From the NCBI GenBank assembly GCA_900545915.1, contig URAV01000007.1, positions 46,198 to 110,197 on the forward strand: a stretch of DNA of 64,000 nucleotides, in the 5' to 3' direction. How positions within the stretch are numbered: position 1 is the stretch's first letter; the number at the start of each line of letters is the position of its first letter. The DNA is from an uncultured Porphyromonadaceae bacterium (lineage in GTDB: Bacteria > Bacteroidota > Bacteroidia > Bacteroidales > Coprobacteraceae). Positions 9,129 to 16,087 of the stretch are shown piece after piece. The position numbers and the translations under genes were made by a program. Under the pieces are notes generated by a model, which saw nothing but the letters and a program-made list of their open reading frames with translations, made no database searches and was not told the DNA's origin.

Positions 9129-11797
9129 GAACGATATTAGAAATTTTACAACGCAATATGCTCAAATACCCATTATTACTGCTCGTATTCCTTTTATTTG
9201 CAACTGGTTCTCTGTTTGCACAGGATGGGACGACAATTAAAAACGATACGATTTATAATCCCGAAGTTTTATATTCGGCGACTCCTAAAAAATATGAAAT
9301 CGCAGGAATATCGGTTTCCGGAGTAAAAAATAATTATGAAGATTATGTTTTGATCGGTTTCTCAGGATTGTCGGTGGGGGAAACGATCGAAATACCCGGA
9401 GATGCTATCACAACTGCCGTAAAACGATTTTGGAGGCAAGGACTGTTTTCTGATGTCGCTATTTCTGTCACTAAGATATACGGCTCTCAGGTATGGTTGA
9501 ATATAGACCTTAAACAGCGACCCCGTATCTCTCAGATCAATTATAATGGAATAAAAAAATCGGAACGGGAAGATTTGGAGTTGAAGCTTGGATTGGTAAA
9601 AGGCAACCAAATAACTCCGAACATTGTAGACCGAGCTAAGATGTTGATAAAAAAACATTTTGAAGAAAAAGGTTTCAAGAATGCAGAAGTACAGATTTTG
9701 CAAAAAGATGACCTCTCTCACGAAAATCAAGTTATTGTCGATATCAATATCGATAAAAAAGAAAAGGTTAAGGTTCATAAAATATATATAGACGGAAATA
9801 CTGTCCTTTCAGATAATAAGTTACAACGTGTAATGAAGAAAACCAATGAGAAAGGGAAATTGATAAATCTGTTCCGTACCAAAAAATTTGTAAAAGAGAA
9901 ATTTGCAGAAGATCTTAATCTGATTATTGATAAATACAATGAATTGGGGTATAGGGATGCTGTTATCATAAGTGATAGTGTTGCTCCTTATAATGATAAG
10001 ACTGTAGATGTATTCATTAAGGTAGATGAAGGCCGAAAATATTATTTGAGGGATATACGTTGGGTGGGAAATACCCTTTATCCTTCTGAATACCTGAGTG
10101 CATTGCTTCGAATGAAACCGGGAGATGTATATAATCAAAAGCTCTTGAGACAACGGACTATGGAAGATGAAGATGCAGTTGCCAATTTGTATATGAATAA
10201 TGGTTATCTTTTTTTTCAACTTGACCCTATCGAAGTAAATGTCGAAAATGATTCCATAGACTTGGAATTGCGTATGTACGAAGGACAGCAAGCTCGTATC
10301 AATAAAGTCATCATTCAAGGTAATGACCGGTTATATGAGCATGTCGTTCGTCGGGAATTACGAACTAAACCAGGTGAACTTTTCAATAAATCCGATTTGA
10401 TGCGTTCTGCCCGTGAGATTGCTCAAATGGGACATTTCGATCCGGAAACAATGGATATTCGTCCTGAACCTGATCCTGAAAACGGAACTGTAGATTTGGT
10501 GTATGCTTTACAATCGAAGGCTAATGACCAAATAGAATTTTCTGCCGGTTGGGGGCAGACCGGAATAATCGGTAAATTGAGCTTGAAGTTTACTAATTTC
10601 TCTGTAAAGAATTTCTTGAAACCGAAGTCTTATAAAGGAATTATTCCTCAAGGAGAGGGACAGACCTTGACAATCAGTGCTCAGACTAATGCCCGTTATT
10701 ATCAATCTTATAGTTTGTCATTTATGGATCCTTGGTTTGGCGGAAAACGACCTAATTCATTCAGTTTTTCGGTTTACTATAGTCGTCAGACAGACATAAG
10801 TACCAGTTATTGGAATAATAACTATATCGATCCGTATGGTTATGGGTATAACGGCTATTATGGTTATAATGATTATTACGGCAATAATTATGACTACAGT
10901 TATGCACTCGATCCCAGTAAATCTTTACAGATGTTCGGTGTTGCTGTAGGGTTCGGGAAACGATTGAATTGGCCGGATGACTATTTTACGCTTTCTGCAG
11001 AATTGGGGTATCAGTTGTATAAGCTGAAAGATTGGGAATATCTTTATTTTATGCAGAACGGTACGTCTCACAGTATTACCTTGAATTTGACATTGGCCCG
11101 AAATTCTATCGATAACCCGATATATACTCGTCGGGGATCTCAATTCTCACTGTCGTTACAGCTTACACCTCCGTATTCACTTTTCAATAACGTTGATTAT
11201 AGTAAACTCGATCCTTCCAATAATAAAAAAGACCGGGAAACGATGTATAAGTGGATCGAATATCATAAGTGGAAATTTAAAGCAAAAACATTTACTCCGC
11301 TTACTTCGGCGGAGAGCCAGCATACCCTTGTATTGATGACTCGTGCCGAAGTGGGTATCTTAGGTTCTTATAATAAATATAAGCGTTCACCGTTCGAGAC
11401 TTTCTATGTGGGAGGAGACGGTATGTCGGGATATAGCTATAATTATGCTACCGAGACTATCGCACTTCGCGGATATGAAAACGGATCATTGACTCCTTAT
11501 GGATATGAGGGGTATGCATATACGCGTTTGGGAGTGGAACTCCATTTCCCGGTTATATTGCAACCGTCTTCTACTATTTATGCTTTGGCATTTGCCGAAG
11601 CCGGAAATGCTTGGACTGAAGTGAAGAATTTCAATCCATTTAAATTGAAACGTTCTGCGGGTGTGGGAGTCCGTATATTTTTGCCGATGATCGGAATGAT
11701 GGGGCTTGATTGGGCATACGGATTTGATAAGCCTTTCACCGGAGTGCAGAAAGTCGGAGGCAGTCAGTTACACTTCATCCTTGGGCAGGAATTCTAA
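9125..11797 (+). CDS. bamA: Outer membrane protein assembly factor BamA
   Basis: Central component of the beta-barrel assembly machine in the outer membrane. The 890-residue protein has an N-terminal signal region (ending SLFAQ), about five POTRA repeats (residues about 55-480; for example YKISGISVSG-type strands and MYEGQQARINKVIIQGN), and a C-terminal barrel ending in HFILGQEF, with a terminal aromatic as expected. A Tyr/Asn/Gly-rich insert (residues about 570-600, YGYGYNGYYGYNDYYGNN) lies in a barrel loop and looks like a surface-exposed variable loop. Followed by two ompH/skp genes encoding periplasmic chaperones for the same pathway. Confidence 0.95.
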   Translation: MRTILEILQRNMLKYPLLLLVFLLFATGSLFAQDGTTIKNDTIYNPEVLYSATPKKYEIAGISVSGVKNNYEDYVLIGFSGLSVGETIEIPGDAITTAVKRFWRQGLFSDVAISVTKIYGSQVWLNIDLKQRPRISQINYNGIKKSEREDLELKLGLVKGNQITPNIVDRAKMLIKKHFEEKGFKNAEVQILQKDDLSHENQVIVDINIDKKEKVKVHKIYIDGNTVLSDNKLQRVMKKTNEKGKLINLFRTKKFVKEKFAEDLNLIIDKYNELGYRDAVIISDSVAPYNDKTVDVFIKVDEGRKYYLRDIRWVGNTLYPSEYLSALLRMKPGDVYNQKLLRQRTMEDEDAVANLYMNNGYLFFQLDPIEVNVENDSIDLELRMYEGQQARINKVIIQGNDRLYEHVVRRELRTKPGELFNKSDLMRSAREIAQMGHFDPETMDIRPEPDPENGTVDLVYALQSKANDQIEFSAGWGQTGIIGKLSLKFTNFSVKNFLKPKSYKGIIPQGEGQTLTISAQTNARYYQSYSLSFMDPWFGGKRPNSFSFSVYYSRQTDISTSYWNNNYIDPYGYGYNGYYGYNDYYGNNYDYSYALDPSKSLQMFGVAVGFGKRLNWPDDYFTLSAELGYQLYKLKDWEYLYFMQNGTSHSITLNLTLARNSIDNPIYTRRGSQFSLSLQLTPPYSLFNNVDYSKLDPSNNKKDRETMYKWIEYHKWKFKAKTFTPLTSAESQHTLVLMTRAEVGILGSYNKYKRSPFETFYVGGDGMSGYSYNYATETIALRGYENGSLTPYGYEGYAYTRLGVELHFPVILQPSSTIYALAFAEAGNAWTEVKNFNPFKLKRSAGVGVRIFLPMIGMMGLDWAYGFDKPFTGVQKVGGSQLHFILGQEF

Positions 11798-11907
11798 GGA
11801 ATGTTATTTGCTGTGGGTAGAGCGGAACAAAGAGAATGAAAGAAATGTTTTTAGGAGAAGGAGGCTCTTTCTGCCGATTCTGTTTTTAACCTTTAAAATA
11901 ATTGAGT

Positions 11908-12423
11908 ATGAAACGGATTATTTTTATTTTAGCATTAGTTGCCGCATTTGCATTCGAGAGCAAGGCTCAGAAATTTGCATTGATAGATATGGAGTATATA
12001 TTGAAGAATATACCTTCGTATGAAATGGCGAACGAACAATTGAAACAAGTTTCTCAACGGTGGGAAAAAGAAATAACGACTCAAGCACAAAAAGTAGAGA
12101 GTATGTATAAAGAGTATCAGTCTAACTCCGTCTTTTTGTCAGATGATCAAAAGAAAAAGAAAGAGGAAGAAATTGTTGCTGAGGACAAAAAAACTCAAGA
12201 TCTTCGTCGTAAATATTTCGGACCGGAAGGAGAATTGTTTAAGAAGAGAGAAAGTCTTATGAAACCGATACAGGATGATATCTATAACGCCGTGAAACAA
12301 ATTTCGGAGACGAAAGGATACCAGATGGTAATGGACCGAGCATCTTCTGCAAATATTATATTTGCCTCTCCTCGCATCGATATAAGCAATGAAGTCCTTG
12401 CAAAATTAGGATATTCGAAATAA
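11908..12423 (+). CDS. Periplasmic chaperone, OmpH/Skp family (first copy)
   Basis: A signal peptide (ending FESKAQ) precedes a helical, charged coiled-coil region (residues about 40-140) typical of Skp, which holds unfolded outer-membrane proteins for BamA. The ATG at 11908 was chosen over the upstream TTG at 11902 because it gives a clean signal peptide. It lies between bamA and a second family member, the usual Bacteroidetes tandem arrangement. The two copies have diverged and may have different clients; that is inference. Confidence 0.88.
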   Translation: MKRIIFILALVAAFAFESKAQKFALIDMEYILKNIPSYEMANEQLKQVSQRWEKEITTQAQKVESMYKEYQSNSVFLSDDQKKKKEEEIVAEDKKTQDLRRKYFGPEGELFKKRESLMKPIQDDIYNAVKQISETKGYQMVMDRASSANIIFASPRIDISNEVLAKLGYSK

Positions 12424-12483
12424 ATATGTATTTTTGTGTCCTGTTAATGGTTCTCGATTATTAAAAATAAAAAATTGAATTAT

Positions 12484-12996
12484 ATGTTTAAGAAACTTTT
12501 GATTATTGTATTGTTTGCATTGCCTTTTTGTGCATTTGCTCAGACTCCGCAATTTAAATTCGGAACTGTAAATACTATGGAAATTTTTTCTGCTATGCCC
12601 GAACGGGAAGCTGCACAGAAAGAATATGACGCTCTTGCTAAAAAGTATGAAGATGAATTCCTTAAAATGCAGGAAGAATTCGGTAAAAAGTATAAAGAAT
12701 TGATGGCGACACAAGATTCGATCTCTATTCCGGAAAATATCAAAGCTCGTCGTCAACAAGAATTGGCTGAATTGAACCAAAGAATTCAGAATTTCCAAGA
12801 GGTAGTTCAAAATGATTTAGCTAAGCAGCAACAGCAATTGCTCGCTCCGGTAGAGAAAAAAATGAGAGATGCCATTAAAGCGGTGGGAGACGAATATAAG
12901 TTCACCTATTTATTCGACCTTAATGCTGTGTTGTTTGCCGGAGCTGGTAGTGAAGATGCTACTCCGTTGGTAAAGGCAAAATTGGGATTAAAATAA
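12484..12996 (+). CDS. Periplasmic chaperone, OmpH/Skp family (second copy)
   Basis: A 170-residue protein with signal peptide (FALPFCAFAQ) and a long charged coiled coil (EYDALAKKYEDEFLKMQEEF... then QQELAELNQRIQNF), ending in a small strand region (TYLFDLNAVLFAG). It belongs to the same Skp/OmpH family as the gene 60 bp upstream. The ATG at 12484 is preferred to the in-frame TTG at 12475. A hairpin terminator follows at 13020. Confidence 0.88.
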   Translation: MFKKLLIIVLFALPFCAFAQTPQFKFGTVNTMEIFSAMPEREAAQKEYDALAKKYEDEFLKMQEEFGKKYKELMATQDSISIPENIKARRQQELAELNQRIQNFQEVVQNDLAKQQQQLLAPVEKKMRDAIKAVGDEYKFTYLFDLNAVLFAGAGSEDATPLVKAKLGLK

Positions 12997-13019
12997 TAAT
13001 TTTCAATACATAATCAGAG

Positions 13020-13047
13020 AAGGATGATCGCCTGTATCATCCTTTTT
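13020..13047 (+). terminator. Rho-independent terminator after the bamA-skp cluster
   Basis: Stem AAGGATGAT/ATCATCCTT (9 bp, 7-nt loop) followed by T-rich sequence. It lies 24 bp after the second skp gene and before murI. Confidence 0.8.
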
Positions 13048-13063
13048 CTGTTTTCTTGTGAAG

Positions 13064-13903
13064 ATGAATTTATATAGCGAACAACCCGGTCCGATAGGAA
13101 TATTTGATTCAGGTTACGGCGGATTGACTATTTTGGAAGATATTCGTCGGCAAATGCCCGAATATGATTATATTTATTTGGGAGATAATGCCCGTGCTCC
13201 CTATGGAACTCGCTCTTTTGAGATTGTGTATGAGTTTACCAGAGAGGCTGTGTTGACCTTATTTGAGCGTGGTTGTCAGTTAGTTATTCTGGCTTGTAAT
13301 ACTGCCTCTGCGAAAGCACTTCGTTCTATTCAACAGAAAGACCTCCCTCGAATTGCCCCTAATAGGAGAGTTTTAGGAGTCATTCGCCCGACAGTCGAAG
13401 CGTTGGAGAGTATAACCCGGACAGGAAAAATCGGGATATTGGGAACAACAGGAACTATACAATCTTGTTCATACCCGTTAGAGATAAAAAAACTATATCC
13501 GGAGTATGAGGTATTCGGAGAAGCATGTCCAATGTGGGTGCCATTAGTCGAAAATAATGAACATCGTTCTCCCGGTGCAGATTATTTTGTACGTCAGTAT
13601 ATAGACCGTCTTATGATGCAATGTCCCGATATAGATACGGTTATTTTGGGATGTACTCATTATCCTCTGTTATTGGATAAAATCAAGGCATTTTTGCCAG
13701 AGGGAGTATTACCTCTTCCTCAAGGCGATTTGGTTGCCGTAAGTCTTAAGAATTATCTTTATCGGCATCCTGAAATGGAGAGACGGTGTACTAAAAACAG
13801 TACATGCCGTTTTCTTACGACCGAATCCCCTCAAAGGTTTTCTACGGCAGCATCTTTGTTTTTGCAAGAAAATGTAAATGTTTCACGCATTGTTTTGGAA
13901 TGA
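13064..13903 (+). CDS. murI: Glutamate racemase
   Basis: Makes D-glutamate for peptidoglycan. Both halves of the catalytic centre are visible: GIFDSGYGGL and LACNTASA (first cysteine) in the N-terminal half, LGCTHYPLL (second cysteine) in the C-terminal half, plus DNARAPYG. About 279 residues. The ATG at 13064 was chosen over an in-frame GTG two codons earlier. It is followed after 4 bp by an S4-domain gene. Confidence 0.95.
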   Translation: MNLYSEQPGPIGIFDSGYGGLTILEDIRRQMPEYDYIYLGDNARAPYGTRSFEIVYEFTREAVLTLFERGCQLVILACNTASAKALRSIQQKDLPRIAPNRRVLGVIRPTVEALESITRTGKIGILGTTGTIQSCSYPLEIKKLYPEYEVFGEACPMWVPLVENNEHRSPGADYFVRQYIDRLMMQCPDIDTVILGCTHYPLLLDKIKAFLPEGVLPLPQGDLVAVSLKNYLYRHPEMERRCTKNSTCRFLTTESPQRFSTAASLFLQENVNVSRIVLE

Positions 13904-13907
13904 TGAT

Positions 13908-14297
13908 ATGGAAAAGATAAGGATCAATAAGTATATAAGTGACGCAGGTTTTTGTTCTCGTCGTGAAGCTGATCAGTTGATCGTTGACGAGCGGGTAACG
14001 ATAAATGGTGTTCTTGCAGTTATGGGAGCTAAAGTGTCGTTAGAAGACAAAGTGCGGATAGATGGTGAAATATTGCGTTTTCCGGAAATAATTTCAAAAG
14101 GTGATGAGAAGAAGAATAAACGGAAATCTTCTGAGAACTTTTCATCACGAAAAGATGCGGACAAATTACGAAAAACTTTGCGTGGTACACGTGGAAACGA
14201 AAGAAAAAAGGCAGAGAAAGAGATTGCTATGCGCCCTAAGTCAGAAGATAGAGCACGTAATGTCAAGAAAAAATCTCGTCGCTCGAATAGTCGTTGA
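13908..14297 (+). CDS. S4 RNA-binding domain protein with basic tail
   Basis: A 129-residue protein. Residues about 1-60 form an S4 domain (IRINKYISDAGFCSRREAD...RVTINGVLAVMGAKV), as at the N-terminus of RsuA/RluB-type pseudouridine synthases. The catalytic synthase domain is absent. Instead there is a Lys/Arg/Glu-rich, low-complexity tail (residues about 65-129) likely to be disordered and RNA-binding. The ATG at 13908 was chosen because the domain starts there. Its stop is directly adjacent to the stop of a convergent gene (14298), so there is no room for a terminator between them. A role in rRNA or ribosome biology is inferred. Confidence 0.75.
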   Translation: MEKIRINKYISDAGFCSRREADQLIVDERVTINGVLAVMGAKVSLEDKVRIDGEILRFPEIISKGDEKKNKRKSSENFSSRKDADKLRKTLRGTRGNERKKAEKEIAMRPKSEDRARNVKKKSRRSNSR

Positions 14298-14666
14298 TTA
14301 TTCGGCAAGCAGCTTTCTTATCGATTCGGCTAAAGCAATACGATCAAAAGAATAGGTCCGGTCTCGTTCTTGTACGAAGTATAAAAGCTGTTGAGCTTTT
14401 TCTATTTGCTGACGATCGGAATTTATTCTGTCATCGGCTAATATCAACTTGATTAATAATTCGAGGAGTTCCCAGTCCGGTACTTTTTCGGTCAATTCTT
14501 CAGCTGTTGCATTTTGCACCTCTTGTAAGCTCAGGTGTATATCTTTGTAGCAATCATCGGCAAGAGTATCTGTGTCGCTTCCCGGAGTTTCTTTCTTTTT
14601 CAGAAGCTTAGCTAATTTTTTAGCAAGTTCTTCAATTTGTACCAATAAAAAATCTTGTTTTATCAT
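14298..14666 (-). CDS. Small helical protein of unknown function
   Basis: A 122-residue, mostly helical, acidic protein (MIKQDFLLVQIEELAKKLAK at the start). The N-terminus resembles the small DUF6483-type family by eye, but I cannot confirm this. No signal peptide, membrane segment or catalytic motif is visible. It is convergent with the S4-domain gene with zero gap, and divergent from the DUF59 gene. Function unknown. Confidence 0.6.
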   Translation of the reverse strand: MIKQDFLLVQIEELAKKLAKLLKKKETPGSDTDTLADDCYKDIHLSLQEVQNATAEELTEKVPDWELLELLIKLILADDRINSDRQQIEKAQQLLYFVQERDRTYSFDRIALAESIRKLLAE

Positions 14667-14742
14667 TGTTCCGTAAAGGTTATTTATTTAGACAGGGTCT
14701 TTTATGCAAATGTAGCAAAATGCTTGAACTTTTTACCGCTGT

Positions 14743-14773
14743 TTTGAGTTTCCATAAAAATTAACTACCTTCG
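14743..14773 (+). promoter_or_regulatory. Promoter for the DUF59 gene
   Basis: TTTG at 14743-14746, a 19-bp spacer, then TACCTTCG at 14766-14773 (7 of 8 matches to TAnnTTTG), 19 bp before the ATG at 14793. Confidence 0.6.
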
Positions 14774-14792
14774 TTAAGATAAAAACTGCATT

Positions 14793-15119
14793 ATGGAAGA
14801 GAAAGAAAATGATATATTGACTGTCGAGGAAAAAATCGTGAAGATGCTCCGTACGGTTTATGATCCGGAAATCCCGGTAAACGTATATGATTTAGGGTTG
14901 ATTTACTCTATTGAGGTAGATGATGAGAAGAATGTCCATATAGAGATGACCCTTACTGCACCAAATTGTCCGGCAGCAGATTTTATCGTTGAAGATGTCC
15001 GGATGAAGGTCGAGAGCATAGATGATGTTAAGAGTGTCGATATTCAGTTGGTTTTTGAGCCGGAATGGGATAAGGATATGATGAGTGAAGAAGCCAAACT
15101 GGAACTCGGTTTTTTGTAA
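14793..15119 (+). CDS. DUF59/MIP18-family iron-sulfur assembly protein (SufT-like)
   Basis: A 108-residue single-domain DUF59 (PaaD/MIP18) protein. The family helps load or mature Fe-S proteins. Typical elements: VYDPEIPVNVYDLGLIYSIEV, and LTAPNCPAADFI, which carries the conserved cysteine. No sufBCD genes are nearby, so the partner is not shown by context. It has its own promoter and is followed by the lpxH-like gene 39 bp later. Confidence 0.85.
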   Translation: MEEKENDILTVEEKIVKMLRTVYDPEIPVNVYDLGLIYSIEVDDEKNVHIEMTLTAPNCPAADFIVEDVRMKVESIDDVKSVDIQLVFEPEWDKDMMSEEAKLELGFL

Positions 15120-15158
15120 AAACGAATTCCATATCCTTATTTTATAAAGTGCCGTTAA

Positions 15159-15902
15159 ATGAAAAAGATCTATTTCTTGTCCGATTTGCATTTGGGCGCA
15201 CGAACATTAAAAAATCCGCTTGAGAATGAGCGAAGAGTGGTGCGTTGGTTCGATTCGGTTAAAGAGGATGCTTCAGCAATATATCTGATGGGAGATATAT
15301 TAGATTATTGGTATGAATATAAGACTGTCGTTCCAAGAGGATTTACCCGATTTTTCGGTAAAGTTGCCGAATTGACAGATAAAGGGATAGATGTGCATTG
15401 GTTTATCGGAAATCATGATATATGGATATTCGATTATTTACCCGGTGAATTAGGTGTAAAGGTACATTATGCTCCGGAAATTGTCGATTTAAACGGAAAG
15501 ACATTTTATTTGGCTCATGGTGACGGGTTAGGGGATACTCCGCTGACTTTTCGTTTTATTCGGTCTGTTTTTCATAATCGGTTATGCCAGATGTTATATT
15601 CGGCAATTCATCCCCGTTGGACGGTTGCATTTGCACATAAGTGGTCTTCTCATAGTCGCCAGAACGGTAATTGTAAAGATTATTGCGGAGAAGACAATGA
15701 ATATTTGGTTCGATATGCCAAAGAATATCTTGAGAAGTCGTCTGTTCATATCGATTTTTTTGTTTTCGGACATCGTCATATCATGTTAGATTTGATGATA
15801 CGACGAGATAGTAGGGTGATTATCTTGGGAGATTGGATCAATTATTTTTCTTATGCTGTTTTAGAGGGTGATCAAATGCGGTTAGAACAATTCGAAGGAT
15901 GA
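15159..15902 (+). CDS. lpxH: UDP-2,3-diacylglucosamine diphosphatase-like phosphoesterase
   Basis: Calcineurin-like metallophosphoesterase expected to remove UMP from UDP-2,3-diacylglucosamine in lipid A synthesis. The metal-binding motifs appear in order: FLSDLHLGA at the N-terminus, GDILDYW, GNHD, HGDGLGD and GHRH. The 247-residue length fits LpxH. Some LpxH-like proteins in Bacteroidetes have not been tested, so the substrate is by family. A repeat element begins directly after the stop. Confidence 0.82.
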   Translation: MKKIYFLSDLHLGARTLKNPLENERRVVRWFDSVKEDASAIYLMGDILDYWYEYKTVVPRGFTRFFGKVAELTDKGIDVHWFIGNHDIWIFDYLPGELGVKVHYAPEIVDLNGKTFYLAHGDGLGDTPLTFRFIRSVFHNRLCQMLYSAIHPRWTVAFAHKWSSHSRQNGNCKDYCGEDNEYLVRYAKEYLEKSSVHIDFFVFGHRHIMLDLMIRRDSRVIILGDWINYFSYAVLEGDQMRLEQFEG

Positions 15903-15914
15903 TACTATTGTTTT

Positions 15915-16085
15915 AAGGGACTGTCCTGAATTTTTCGATACAGAAATTTTGTCAGCGCCTCTTTGCGCTTTTCTTTTTGGTTTGTTTTTTCATTTTCTTA
16001 TAAGCCTGTTATTTTCTTATCAAAATCAAAAGGACATCCATAACTCTCAAACCTGACCCGAGCAAAATTTAGACAAACTCTAAGA
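15915..16085 (+). repeat. MITE-like intergenic repeat, copy A
   Basis: About 170 bp filling the gap between the lpxH-like gene and the regulator gene. Its ends are imperfect inverted repeats (GGGACTGTCC near the left; GACAAACTCT near the right, read inverted). The right half (ACATCC, AACTCTCAAACC, AAAATTTAGAC) matches copies B (19897) and C (62055). No open frame. All three copies have the same orientation. Confidence 0.65.
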
Positions 16086-16087
16086 TT

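Noticed and set aside
9362..10318. Leftward open frames within bamA.
   Set aside because: Antisense shadows of a conserved gene, with low-complexity composition and no family features.
12406..12810. Leftward open frame of 134 codons across the skp genes.
   Set aside because: It overlaps two well-supported skp genes on the other strand and has no recognisable domain or promoter; shadow.
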